The notes under the pieces were generated by a model that saw only the letters and a program-made list of their open reading frames with translations, did not search any database and had not been told where the DNA came from. Position numbers and translations under genes: made by a program. From CAZAQK01 sp964535825 (GTDB lineage Bacteria; Pseudomonadota; Alphaproteobacteria; Rickettsiales; SXRF01): a stretch of 64,000 nt of DNA. Numbering within the stretch: position 1 is the stretch's first letter; each line of letters opens with the position of its first letter. This document shows, piece after piece, positions 9,082 to 17,441 of this stretch. Location of the stretch: the NCBI GenBank assembly GCA_964535825.1, contig CAZHUC010000008.1, positions 9,577-73,576 of the forward strand, written 5' to 3'.

Positions 9082-9941
9082 CCCTTGAAGTGATAAAACA
9101 CCGCCTTGAAGCATTTGGCCTGCAATTATTTTATGGGCTGCTGCGCCTGTTACCACTAGATACGGCATCATGGCTTGGCGGATTTCTAGCAAGGCATATC
9201 GGCCCACTGCTTAAAGCACAGCGCATAGCAAAATCTAATCTTGCACGTTTTATGCCGCATCTTTCTGCCGCAGAACAAAAGAAGATACTGCGTGGCATGT
9301 GGGATCATCTCGGACGCGTGGCGGCAGAACTTGCGCATATTACTAATCCTGAACTTACCAAACGCATAGATTTCATCGGCTCTAAGAACATGCCAAAGCC
9401 GCATCAGGCAGTGATGTTCTTCTCCGGTCATTTTGGAAACTGGGAATTGCTTCCTTATGTATCGCGCACGCATGGTGTGCCAGTAACGCTTGTGTATCGT
9501 GAAGCGAACAATGCGTTTGTTGACAAGATCATTGCAGATATCCGGGCATTCTATGCTGGCGGCATGTTTCCCAAAGGGCCGCGCGGCGCAGTGAAGATGG
9601 CGCGTGCGATCAAAAATGGTGAAGCGATCGCGATGCTGGTTGACCAGAAGATGAATGACGGTATCGCCGTTCCGTTCTTTGGTGTATCTGCCATGACCGC
9701 GCCTGCCATCGCGCAGGTAGCGCTGCGTTATGACCTGCCTATTCTGCCAGCCTATGTACTGCGAAAAAGCGGCGCACATTTTGAGGCACATATGTTCCCC
9801 GCATTACACTATGAAAAAACCGGGGATGTAGAAAAAGATACGCTCGCCATCATGACCTCTATCAACACCATGATCGAATCATGGATACGCGCGCATCCCC
9901 AGCAATGGTTCTGGGTGCACAAACGCTGGCCTAATGCGTAA
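9078..9941 (+). CDS. Lipid A biosynthesis acyltransferase, LpxL/HtrB family
   Basis: Secondary (late) acyltransferase that adds an acyl chain to Kdo-lipid A; 287 residues. The catalytic H-x4-E motif is visible as SGHFGNWE, with the His near residue 118. Also present are FPKGPRGAVKMARAI, MLVDQKMNDGIAVPFFG and the C-terminal HPQQWFWVHKRW. It starts in an ATGA overlap with lpxK. Which of LpxL, LpxM or LpxP it corresponds to, and the acyl chain used, cannot be told by eye. The last 11 bp overlap the convergent xseA gene. Confidence 0.92.
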   Translation: MTLEVIKHRLEAFGLQLFYGLLRLLPLDTASWLGGFLARHIGPLLKAQRIAKSNLARFMPHLSAAEQKKILRGMWDHLGRVAAELAHITNPELTKRIDFIGSKNMPKPHQAVMFFSGHFGNWELLPYVSRTHGVPVTLVYREANNAFVDKIIADIRAFYAGGMFPKGPRGAVKMARAIKNGEAIAMLVDQKMNDGIAVPFFGVSAMTAPAIAQVALRYDLPILPAYVLRKSGAHFEAHMFPALHYEKTGDVEKDTLAIMTSINTMIESWIRAHPQQWFWVHKRWPNA

Positions 9942-11328
9942 CCTTCACATCGCCATCCTGGAAGGTCAGCGTGAGTGTTTTTGCGGCTTTGGCTTTTGTA
10001 GTTGAGTTGACCAGCTTTCCTGCACCGTCACGCACCAGTGCAAACCCACGCTCCAGAATTTTTTTATAATTCACGCTCTCGAGCAGTGCTGCGAGGTGTT
10101 TTAGTTTTTCTTCGCGCTGGCTCAGATTGCGCAGCATCGCCTGATACAGGCGCTGCTGGTATTCCGGTAACCGCACTGAAAATTGCTGGATGGAAACAGC
10201 AAGTGTTTGTGGTTTAAGCGCTGCGGCCAGAACGGCAAGTTTTTGTTCCTTGCGCAGCAGGAATGCCGGCAATGCCTGCTGCAGGCGCTCATTCGCTACA
10301 TCAAGACGTTGTATGGCATTCTCAAGCAGTTGCGACGGGCGCGGCAGGCCACGCGAAAGCCCGGATAGTTTTTCCTGAAACCGTGCAAGATAGGACTGCA
10401 CTGAGGCAAGCAATCGTCCATCCAGTTGATGCACTATCAACTTTAGCTCGGAAAGTACCGGCACAGCCATTTCTGCGGCTGCCGTTGGTGTGGGTGCGCG
10501 CTGGTCTGAGACGAAATCAATCAGCGTGGTATCGGTTTCATGGCCAACCGCAGAAATAAGCGGGATGTTCGATGCTGCGGCAGCACGCGCCACGATCTCT
10601 TCATTGAACGCCCACAGATCTTCTATCGACCCACCACCACGCGCCACGATAAGTACGTCTGGACGCACGAGGCCAGCAGACCGAGTCAGCCCTGAGCCGC
10701 GCCCCATGTGTGAATCAGCAGATTCACGCGGGGGCAATTCATTAAACCCATTGATGGCGGCTGCCACCTGCTCGGCAGCTCCCTCACCCTGAACAGCTAC
10801 CGGCCACACCAGCACATGCACAGGAAACCGGTCTGAGATGCGATGCAGTATATCGCGTATCACCGCACCCGTTGGTGATGTCACCACACCGACCACACGC
10901 GGCAGGTACGGTAATTTTTTCTTGCGCTCCGGTGCGAACAGGCCTTCAGCCTCTAACATCTTTTTGCGCTTTTCCAGCAGTGCCATCAATGCACCCGCGC
11001 CAGCAGGTTCGATATGCTCCACCACAATTTGATATTTGCCATTGAATGCGCTGATGCGACCGGTGGCAATGACCTCCAGCCCCTCTTCCGGCTTGTGCTG
11101 GAGCTTTGAAAGCATGCCTTTCCAACATACGGCATTGATAACGGATTTATCGTCTTTCAGAGAAAAATAGGCATGCCCCGAGCTATGAGCCCCGCGCCAT
11201 CCCGATACTTCCCCGCGCAGGCGGATAAGGCCAAAATGGTCTTCCAGCACGCGTTTTATCGAAAACGATATCTCGCTGATGCTGTAAACTGGCTGGTTAT
11301 GGTTGAAATCTATGGCTGTTTCTGGCAT
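9931..11328 (-). CDS. xseA: Exodeoxyribonuclease VII large subunit
   Basis: Catalytic subunit of exonuclease VII, which degrades single-stranded DNA; 465 residues. The OB-fold comes first (SISEISFSIKRVLE, GEVSGWRGAHSSGHAYFSLKDD), then the catalytic domain with VVTSPTGAVIRDILHR and IVARGGGSIEDLWAFNEE, then a long coiled-coil C-terminus. Unusually, about 20 residues (roughly 197-216) are inserted between the conserved INGFN segment and RPDVLIVARGGGS, where relatives have a short loop. The DNA there forms a palindrome (see separate entry). No xseB is next to it. It is convergent with the lpxL-like gene. Confidence 0.95.
   Translation of the reverse strand: MPETAIDFNHNQPVYSISEISFSIKRVLEDHFGLIRLRGEVSGWRGAHSSGHAYFSLKDDKSVINAVCWKGMLSKLQHKPEEGLEVIATGRISAFNGKYQIVVEHIEPAGAGALMALLEKRKKMLEAEGLFAPERKKKLPYLPRVVGVVTSPTGAVIRDILHRISDRFPVHVLVWPVAVQGEGAAEQVAAAINGFNELPPRESADSHMGRGSGLTRSAGLVRPDVLIVARGGGSIEDLWAFNEEIVARAAAASNIPLISAVGHETDTTLIDFVSDQRAPTPTAAAEMAVPVLSELKLIVHQLDGRLLASVQSYLARFQEKLSGLSRGLPRPSQLLENAIQRLDVANERLQQALPAFLLRKEQKLAVLAAALKPQTLAVSIQQFSVRLPEYQQRLYQAMLRNLSQREEKLKHLAALLESVNYKKILERGFALVRDGAGKLVNSTTKAKAAKTLTLTFQDGDVKVTH
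10697..10731. repeat. Palindrome inside xseA in-frame insertion
   Basis: A 7-bp perfect stem, GTGAATC and GATTCAC (10710-10716 and 10721-10727) around the loop AGCA, is flanked by an imperfect outer stem CCGCG/CGCGG with an 8-nt bulge. It lies exactly in the extra XseA segment that lacks a counterpart in typical family members. The reading frame is kept. This is reminiscent of the in-frame palindromic elements known from Rickettsia and Wolbachia genes, but the similarity is structural only. Confidence 0.55.
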
Positions 11329-11367
11329 GGAGGGGATTCTAGCAGGTTAAACCGATTTAGGAAGTCT

Positions 11368-12636
11368 ATGAATAACGTTCTGGTTATTGGCTCAGGTGGC
11401 CGCGAACATGCCATATGCTGGAGGCTCAAGCAGTCGCCTTCTGTCGCTCAACTTTTTTGCGCACCGGGTAATGGCGGCATCGGGCAGGATGTAACCTGTG
11501 TTTCGATAAAAACACCCGATGAGATCATTCGCTTCTGCAAAGAAAAAAATATTGCGCTCGTTGTGATTGGCCCAGAGCAGCCACTCGTTGAAGGGCTGAC
11601 CGACAGGCTGGAAGCCTCTGGCATCCCGACCTTTGGCCCTTCCGCTAAAGCAGCTGCACTTGAAGGCTCTAAAGGTTTCATGAAAACATTGTGCAGCAAA
11701 TATAATATTCCAACTGCTGCTTACGGCTTCTTTGATAATGAAACATCCGCGCTTGGGTTTCTGGATGGAAAATCTTATCCCATTGTGGTGAAGGCCGATG
11801 GCTTAGCTGCTGGCAAAGGCGTCATCATCGCGGAAAATAAATCAGATGCCGAGGCAGCCGTGCGCGAAATGTTCTCTGGCTCGTTTGGTGATAGCGGTAA
11901 ATCGGTGGTGATCGAAGAATTCCTTGATGGTGAAGAGGTAAGCTTCTTTGCGCTATCGGACGGAAAGCATGCCGTGCAGTTCGGCTATGCACAGGATCAC
12001 AAACGCGCTTATGATGGCGACAAAGGCCCGAATACCGGCGGCATGGGCACGTATGCACCACCACCGATCATGACCGATGCGCTGTGCAAACAGGTGATGA
12101 AAGAGATCATCGAACCGACTGTACGCGGTATGAATAAAGATGGCATTCCGTTCAAAGGTATTCTGTTCGCAGGACTCATGCTCACAAAGAACGGCCCGAA
12201 ACTGCTCGAATATAACGCGCGTTTTGGCGATCCGGAAACACAGGTGCTGATGGCACGTTTCAATGCCGACCTTTATCCTGTGCTGCTTGCGTGCAGCAAA
12301 GGCGGGCTGGATAAAGTAAAGATATCATTCTGCAATGAAGCCGCCGTATGCGTGGTGATGGCCGCAAAAGGGTATCCCGGTTCATACCAGAAGGGCTCTG
12401 TCATTCGCGGTCTGGACAAAGCAGCAACCATTGATGGCGTCAAAGTGTTCCATGCTGGTACGGAAAGCAAGGATGGCAATATCCATGCAACAGGCGGACG
12501 TGTGCTCGGCGTAACCGCACTCGGCGCTACCATCGCGGAGGCGCAGGCAAAAGCCTACAAAGCAGTGGATGCTATCGACTGGCCAGAAGGTTTCTGCCGC
12601 CGTGATATTGCATGGCGCGCACTTAAAGCTGCTTAA
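11368..12636 (+). CDS. purD: Phosphoribosylamine-glycine ligase (GAR synthetase)
   Basis: ATP-grasp enzyme joining glycine to phosphoribosylamine, step two of purine synthesis; 422 residues. It begins MNNVLVIGSGGREHAI, the family's N-terminal signature. Then come VVIGPEQPLVEGL, the ATP-grasp strands PIVVKADGLAAGKGV, and the C-terminal LEYNARFGDPETQ. The start at 11368 is supported by an upstream GGAAG; a longer frame from 11173 would read into the xseA promoter region and is not conserved. The last 4 bp (TTAA) are shared with the stop codon of convergent yciB. Confidence 0.95.
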   Translation: MNNVLVIGSGGREHAICWRLKQSPSVAQLFCAPGNGGIGQDVTCVSIKTPDEIIRFCKEKNIALVVIGPEQPLVEGLTDRLEASGIPTFGPSAKAAALEGSKGFMKTLCSKYNIPTAAYGFFDNETSALGFLDGKSYPIVVKADGLAAGKGVIIAENKSDAEAAVREMFSGSFGDSGKSVVIEEFLDGEEVSFFALSDGKHAVQFGYAQDHKRAYDGDKGPNTGGMGTYAPPPIMTDALCKQVMKEIIEPTVRGMNKDGIPFKGILFAGLMLTKNGPKLLEYNARFGDPETQVLMARFNADLYPVLLACSKGGLDKVKISFCNEAAVCVVMAAKGYPGSYQKGSVIRGLDKAATIDGVKVFHAGTESKDGNIHATGGRVLGVTALGATIAEAQAKAYKAVDAIDWPEGFCRRDIAWRALKAA

Positions 12637-13184
12637 GATTTTTCTTCGGTTTCCACCCAGTATTTCTTGATAAGTGGTATCTGGCTCATCGTGAAGATGA
12701 TGGTGCAGGTGAACATGCCGAACACTTTGAAATTCACCCAGAAGTCCGTGGAAAAATTACGCCAGATACATTCATTAAGCGCCGCAAGAAATACAAAATA
12801 AACACCCCAGCGCATGGATAAGATCATCCAGCCCTTTTCTTGCATCTGCATCGCTTCACCCAGCAAATATTTAAGCAATGGCTTTTTGAAATACACGCCG
12901 CCAAGCAGAATGCTGGCAAAAAGCAGGTTCACGAATGTGGGTTTCATTTTGATGAATAACTCATCCTGCAGCAGCAATGTCATGCTGCCAAATATTGCAA
13001 CCGCGATACCTGACACCAGCGGCATCACTGCGATCTTTTTTTCCATCGCATAGGTAATGATCAGAGAAACAGCGGTAAAAACAATGAGAGCCGCAGTGGC
13101 CGCGAGCAACCCAAATGCACGATATGCAAGGAAAAAAACAAGTAAAGGGCCTAAATCAAGCACTAAACGCAATTTGGAGTTCAT
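12633..13184 (-). CDS. yciB: Inner membrane-spanning protein YciB (intracellular septation protein A family)
   Basis: A 183-residue polytopic membrane protein with about five transmembrane helices. Family signatures are the N-terminal LVLDLGPLLVFFLAY, the central KPTFVNLLFASILLGG, and NECIWRNFSTDFWVNFKVFG near residues 138-157. YciB/IspZ proteins are linked to envelope integrity and septation, but the molecular activity is not defined. It is divergent from phoB (102 bp between starts) and convergent with purD, sharing a 4-bp TTAA that supplies both stop codons. Confidence 0.88.
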   Translation of the reverse strand: MNSKLRLVLDLGPLLVFFLAYRAFGLLAATAALIVFTAVSLIITYAMEKKIAVMPLVSGIAVAIFGSMTLLLQDELFIKMKPTFVNLLFASILLGGVYFKKPLLKYLLGEAMQMQEKGWMILSMRWGVYFVFLAALNECIWRNFSTDFWVNFKVFGMFTCTIIFTMSQIPLIKKYWVETEEKS

Positions 13185-13286
13185 CGTCTCAACCTTAAAT
13201 TAATCTTTTTCAAAGAGTATGTTGCCACCATTAACCGTTATGCTAGAGTGCCTGACTGGCAATGAAAAGAAAAAAGGAAGACCTCT

Positions 13287-14015
13287 TTGGAAACTTCTGT
13301 ACTGATTGTTGAAGATGAAGCGGCCATCGTAACGTTGCTGCGCTATAACCTGGAGCGTGAGGGATTTCGCGTGTATTCCACCGGCGATGGCGAAGAAGCC
13401 GTAGCCATGGTTAAAGATTACAAGCCCGATGTTATCGTGCTTGACTGGATGCTGCCTTCCATGTCCGGCGTTGAGATCTGCAAACAGCTCCGCTGGAGTC
13501 CTGAGACCAAATCCATTCCTATCATCATGCTTTCTGCGCGCGGTGAAGAAGGCGACCGTATCCGCGGCCTTGATTCTGGCGCTGATGATTATATCGTAAA
13601 ACCATTCTCTCCGGCAGAACTGATCGCGCGCATTCGCGCCATTTTCCGCCGCTTCCGCCCTGCGCTTTCGGAAAAAACATTGTCGTTCGCAGGCATCGCC
13701 ATGGACGTATCCGGCCATAAGGTGACGCGTAATAATGTGGAAGTGCATTTAAGCCCTACCGAGTTCTCGCTGCTGCGCTACCTGCTGGAACATCCCGGCC
13801 GCGTATTCTCGCGCGAGCAACTGCTCGATGCCGTATGGGGGCATGATATTTACGTTGAGCTCCGCACGGTAGACGTACATGTACGCCGTCTGCGCAAGGG
13901 CCTTGATTATGATGGCAAACAGCCTGATCTCATCCGCACCGTGCGTTCTGCCGGTTATGCGCTGGAAGAAAATCCGGACGGAGAATCTTTCGGCGATGTA
14001 GTGGAAGAAAAATAA
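13287..14015 (+). CDS. phoB: PhoB-type phosphate-regulon response regulator (OmpR family)
   Basis: A 242-residue response regulator. The N-terminal receiver has the acidic pair in VEDEA, phospho-acceptor Asp53 (VLDWMLPS), a conserved Ser in MLSARGE, and Lys in VKPFSPAEL. The C-terminal winged helix has LSPTEFSLLRYLLEHPGRVFSREQLLD and RTVDVHVRRLRK. The receiver/DNA-binding pattern and length fit PhoB. The start is a TTG at 13287 with a strong AAGGAAG eight bases upstream. No phoR or pst genes follow, so its kinase must lie elsewhere. A Pho-box-like repeat lies 39 bp after its stop, before the next gene. Confidence 0.82.
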   Translation: METSVLIVEDEAAIVTLLRYNLEREGFRVYSTGDGEEAVAMVKDYKPDVIVLDWMLPSMSGVEICKQLRWSPETKSIPIIMLSARGEEGDRIRGLDSGADDYIVKPFSPAELIARIRAIFRRFRPALSEKTLSFAGIAMDVSGHKVTRNNVEVHLSPTEFSLLRYLLEHPGRVFSREQLLDAVWGHDIYVELRTVDVHVRRLRKGLDYDGKQPDLIRTVRSAGYALEENPDGESFGDVVEEK

Positions 14016-14042
14016 TTATTTCAATAGTTTATAGCTATCACG

Positions 14043-14075
14043 TGTTCATGTAACTGTCATAAAACTGACCTTGAT
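14043..14075 (+). promoter_or_regulatory. Pho-box-like repeat (putative PhoB site)
   Basis: Three consecutive 11-bp units can be read: TGTTCATGTAA, CTGTCATAAAA and CTGACCTTGAT. The segment 14054-14071 (CTGTCATAAAACTGACCT) matches the consensus CTGTCATAWAWCTGTCAY at 14 consecutive positions and then weakens. A TAAAAT hexamer at 14094-14099 could serve as the -10 element. The site lies directly downstream of phoB and upstream of the unknown gene at 14129, whose ATG follows a strong AGGAG. Confidence 0.6.
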
Positions 14076-14128
14076 TACCCCTGTCTGATTGCTTAAAATC
14101 CGTTAAACAAATTCACAGGAGAAGTAAA

Positions 14129-14644
14129 ATGTCTGGCAGCAGCATTAAAGGCGTTCCTATTCGTTCAGCACCCAGAACACCTGCAAGCGACGCGCTTGTA
14201 GACGCCTATCACCGAATTACCACTGATTCAAAAAAATACAGCGAGGGAATGAAGAATGCAGAAGAGGCTATCCTGAATGCAACAGCACCTTATGACGATG
14301 ATGCCTTACTGTTTGAACAGCAAAGAATAGCGAGTGCATACGAATATTATTTGCTAGGGCGTACACAAGAGATCAAGGATGAAACGATTGGTGACGTGCT
14401 ACCCTTGGATCCAGACACTTCCAGAACTAATCATAGCGCAAAAGATGCGCTTGATATTATGAGGACAGCGGCAGGCCGCATTGAAGAACTCAGCGATGCT
14501 GACACAGCGAAAGAAGTAGTGCGCGCAACCATCGCATGGGTGCATACTGCCCTTGATGAAGTAAAGGATTTAGTAAGAAGTGAGGGGGTAGCCACGCATA
14601 AACAACCGTCACGTCCTCGGCGTACAGACCGGGGAATCTCCTAA
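14129..14644 (+). CDS. Unknown soluble helical protein, possible Pho-regulon member
   Basis: A 171-residue protein with no signal peptide, no membrane helix and no family I recognise. It is predicted mainly helical (for example KYSEGMKNAEEAIL and DAGRIEEL-like stretches) with a basic, proline-rich tail (KQPSRPRRTDRG). The start is well supported by ACAGGAGAAG just upstream. It follows phoB on the same strand and is preceded by a Pho-box-like repeat, so phosphate-controlled expression is a reasonable inference. Its stop overlaps the stop of the convergent cca gene by 4 bp. Confidence 0.72.
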   Translation: MSGSSIKGVPIRSAPRTPASDALVDAYHRITTDSKKYSEGMKNAEEAILNATAPYDDDALLFEQQRIASAYEYYLLGRTQEIKDETIGDVLPLDPDTSRTNHSAKDALDIMRTAAGRIEELSDADTAKEVVRATIAWVHTALDEVKDLVRSEGVATHKQPSRPRRTDRGIS

Positions 14645-15849
14645 TTCAGCAACTTTAATAACTCTTGCTGCGTCAGCGTGTAATTGCTCTCTTCCCATGC
14701 CTGCTCAAGCGACTTAAGCATCTTACCCATCACCACACCTTCCTGTACGCCGTGCAATTTGAGTATTGCACCATCAATAGGAAATTCCGGTGGTTGCCAG
14801 TTATTAGTAAGCCCTAGCATGGATCTCGCGTTATCCAGCGTGATCTTTTTACACATAATAGATGCGGCAATTACCAGCTGACGGAATGGAGTGATACCAA
14901 TTTTGCGCAGCAGTTTCTTCTGCCCTGCCACATTGGTTGCTACCTCCTCCATCACCGGTAGATGCGTGTGTATGACCTCGAGCATCTCGTGGGAAGTGTT
15001 GGAAAGCTTCCAGCGCGTGCAAATGGTAGGAATGGTTGAAGCCTCCATCAACAGCGCCAGTCGTGTTTCAATATCTGCACATTCTCCCAGTGTTTCTTCT
15101 GAGAGCTGGAGCTTCTCAAACTGAACCGTATCGGGTGTTTTGCCATCAAATACCGCTGAAAGCACCGATGACTTATCCATCAGCCTGAGTGCTACATATG
15201 GATGTTCTGACGCCAGCAATTTAAACATCTCGTGCTGGATACGTTCACCGGAAAGATTATCAATACCCTCCGCATGTTTAGCGCAGGCAAGTAGCGCTGC
15301 TTCATCCGCTGGCGGTTTTCCGTAATAGGCAAAAAAGCGGAAGAAGCGCAGGATACGCAGATAGTCCTCTTTGATGCGCGCCTCGGCATCACCGATGAAT
15401 CGTACATGCCCGGCCTTTGCATCTTCGATACCGCCGGTATAATCAGTGATCTCGCCACCGAATGTCATATATAGCGCATTCATTGTAAAATCGCGCCGTT
15501 GCGCATCCTCTTCCCAGCTACCGGTATATTCCACGGTTGCATGGCGGCCATCACACGCAGTATCGCGCCTGAGTGTGGTGATCTCGAAATGTTTATGGCC
15601 AATCTTTGCGGTTATCGTGCCGTGCCTGAGTCCGGTGGGAATAACAGTGATACCAGCAGCTTTGAGCACACCCATGGTCTGTTCAGGCTTGAGAATGGTG
15701 GCAAGATCAACATCCTGCACTTCCCTTTCCAGCAAAGCGTCGCGCACTGCACCACCTACAAAGCGGCATTGATGACTGTGCTTTTCCAGCGCATGCATCA
15801 ATTTCTGTGTTTCTGGCCATTCCAGCCAATCGGGCGAAGCTGTGGTCAT
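14641..15849 (-). CDS. cca: CCA tRNA nucleotidyltransferase
   Basis: Adds or repairs the 3'-CCA end of tRNAs; 402 residues, class II nucleotidyltransferase. The head domain has CRFVGGAVRDALL and DVDLAT (catalytic Asp pair) at about residues 34-52, then RRDTACDGRHATVEYTGSWEEDAQRRDFTMNALY as separate neighbouring motifs, and the RNA/ATP-binding DYLRILRFFRF. No HD domain motif is evident at the C-terminus. Its start overlaps the DUF6111 gene by 4 bp. In this class the DUF6111-cca pair is common. A poly(A) polymerase role is possible for the superfamily but less likely here. Confidence 0.9.
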   Translation of the reverse strand: MTTASPDWLEWPETQKLMHALEKHSHQCRFVGGAVRDALLEREVQDVDLATILKPEQTMGVLKAAGITVIPTGLRHGTITAKIGHKHFEITTLRRDTACDGRHATVEYTGSWEEDAQRRDFTMNALYMTFGGEITDYTGGIEDAKAGHVRFIGDAEARIKEDYLRILRFFRFFAYYGKPPADEAALLACAKHAEGIDNLSGERIQHEMFKLLASEHPYVALRLMDKSSVLSAVFDGKTPDTVQFEKLQLSEETLGECADIETRLALLMEASTIPTICTRWKLSNTSHEMLEVIHTHLPVMEEVATNVAGQKKLLRKIGITPFRQLVIAASIMCKKITLDNARSMLGLTNNWQPPEFPIDGAILKLHGVQEGVVMGKMLKSLEQAWEESNYTLTQQELLKLLN

Positions 15850-16118
15850 GGGGTTACGCGTCCGGGCACAAGCACACCATCTTCCATATGCGGCGGTGAA
15901 TAATCACCTTTCTTACCTTCCATAGTAAGACCCAGAAAAATGAAGCATGCAAGGCCGATACCAAGGCTTGAAAGCACGATCCAGAACCACGGGCCATCAC
16001 GGAATTTTGGTTTTTCCGTGCCTGCCTTCACCGCTTTCCTGCCAGTATTCCAATACCACAGCACATAGACGATGAGTGGGATCAGTACCGGCCAGAAACG
16101 AAATAAAAACAATCCCAT
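15846..16118 (-). CDS. DUF6111 family small membrane protein
   Basis: A 90-residue protein with two transmembrane helices (about residues 4-22 and 45-66) and the short conserved tail YSPPHMEDGVLVPGRV, which matches my memory of the DUF6111 family found next to cca in alphaproteobacteria. Function is unknown. It starts 9 bp after the upstream sensor kinase ends, and its stop overlaps the cca start (ATGA-type), so it is probably part of the leftward transcript from the two-component genes into cca. Confidence 0.72.
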   Translation of the reverse strand: MGLFLFRFWPVLIPLIVYVLWYWNTGRKAVKAGTEKPKFRDGPWFWIVLSSLGIGLACFIFLGLTMEGKKGDYSPPHMEDGVLVPGRVTP

Positions 16119-16127
16119 AATTTTCCC

Positions 16128-17441
16128 CTACAGCGGTATTCTGATACTAACCCTTAACCCACCTTTGGGCGATTCACCAAGTGAAATGCTGCCGCCATGT
16201 GCCTGCACAATGTCACGCGCGATGGTGAGGCCAAGCCCTACCCCTGCTGCTTTCAGGTTACGCGACACATCAAGCCGGCTGAACGGACGGAATACTTCTT
16301 CACGCTTTTCCTCCGGGATGCCTGCGCCTTCATCATCCACGCGTATCTCGCAATAATTCACCGTCTTTATCAGACTGACATCGCAACGCTTGCCATAACG
16401 CAGCGCATTATCGATGAGGTTATGCATCATGCGACGAAATGCACTTACACGAATACCAGTGGTCACGGCTACAGTTTCCTTCAACACCACATCGACCTTC
16501 AGGCGGCGGTAATCTTCCACCACATCGGTCAGCAATTCATCGACAGAGATCGGCACGGCCTCTTCCCCGCCTTCACCGCGCACGAAATCCAGATATTCCT
16601 GGATCATATGTTCCATCTGCTGCACATCATCACGCAGTTCTTTGGTGGAATCATTATCCGGCAGCATCGCGATCTGTAGCTTCATGCGTGTAAGTGGTGT
16701 ACGCAGATCATGCGAAATGCTCGCGAGCATTTCGGTGCGTGTACGCACTTGTCTGGAGATACGTTCCTTCATCACAATGAACGCGCGCGCTGCCTTGCGT
16801 ACTTCACGCGCGCCGTGCGGGCGGAATCCCGGTACATCCAGGCCACGACCAAAACTATCCGCTGCTTCCGCCAGCCGGTTTATCGGCCGTATTTGATTAC
16901 GCAGGAAAAGCACCGCGATGATAAGGAACACGAAGGATACACCTGTCATCCACACAAGGTAAATGATGGTAGTCCGGCTTTCCAGACGCTTCACACTGGC
17001 AAGCAGCCTCAGCGTAAAATCAGGAAAACCGATATGCACTTCGATCACCGCATCGCCGGAGATACGCCGCACGGTAAATGGCAGCGCGATATTCACCTGC
17101 ATCTGTTCCTGAAATTCCGGATACACATCCGACGTGCGCACCTCATCAAATGCAGCCTTGGGTTCTACCGTAACTGCGATGCCGGTCGCGCTTTCAAAAT
17201 CTGTGATGAATTTCTCGTGAAGATCTTTAGGCAGTGTTTCCAGCTGCGTAGCAAGAAATGACATTTCCCCCGCCAGCGCATAACTTAAATAGCGCGTTAC
17301 ATTATCCCAGTGACGGCTGAAGAAGATATGCGCCATCACAAGCTGGATAAGTACCGTGGGCAGTACCAGGATCAACAATACGCGACCAAACAAACTTTTA
17401 GGCAGAAGTTTTTTTCCTATCATGCCGCCTGCTCCTGCCAT
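16128..17441 (-). CDS. EnvZ-like sensor histidine kinase
   Basis: A 437-residue membrane sensor. A first transmembrane helix (about 20-40) and a second (about 158-180) enclose a periplasmic domain of some 115 residues. Then come HAMP (QIRPINRLAEAADSFGRG), the dimerisation box with His244 (ISHDLRTPLTRMKLQ) and the ATPase domain with DNALRYG, DDEGAGIP and GVGLGLTIARDI. It overlaps the response regulator gene by 22 bp, so the two form a coupled pair. The signal is unknown. The layout resembles EnvZ/OmpR, but the regulon cannot be inferred from this region. Confidence 0.9.
   Translation of the reverse strand: MAGAGGMIGKKLLPKSLFGRVLLILVLPTVLIQLVMAHIFFSRHWDNVTRYLSYALAGEMSFLATQLETLPKDLHEKFITDFESATGIAVTVEPKAAFDEVRTSDVYPEFQEQMQVNIALPFTVRRISGDAVIEVHIGFPDFTLRLLASVKRLESRTTIIYLVWMTGVSFVFLIIAVLFLRNQIRPINRLAEAADSFGRGLDVPGFRPHGAREVRKAARAFIVMKERISRQVRTRTEMLASISHDLRTPLTRMKLQIAMLPDNDSTKELRDDVQQMEHMIQEYLDFVRGEGGEEAVPISVDELLTDVVEDYRRLKVDVVLKETVAVTTGIRVSAFRRMMHNLIDNALRYGKRCDVSLIKTVNYCEIRVDDEGAGIPEEKREEVFRPFSRLDVSRNLKAAGVGLGLTIARDIVQAHGGSISLGESPKGGLRVSIRIPL

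Noticed and set aside
11173..11367. In-frame upstream extension of purD by 65 codons
   Set aside because: The extension overlaps xseA coding sequence and its start; the ATG at 11368 has a ribosome site and gives the conserved purD N-terminus.
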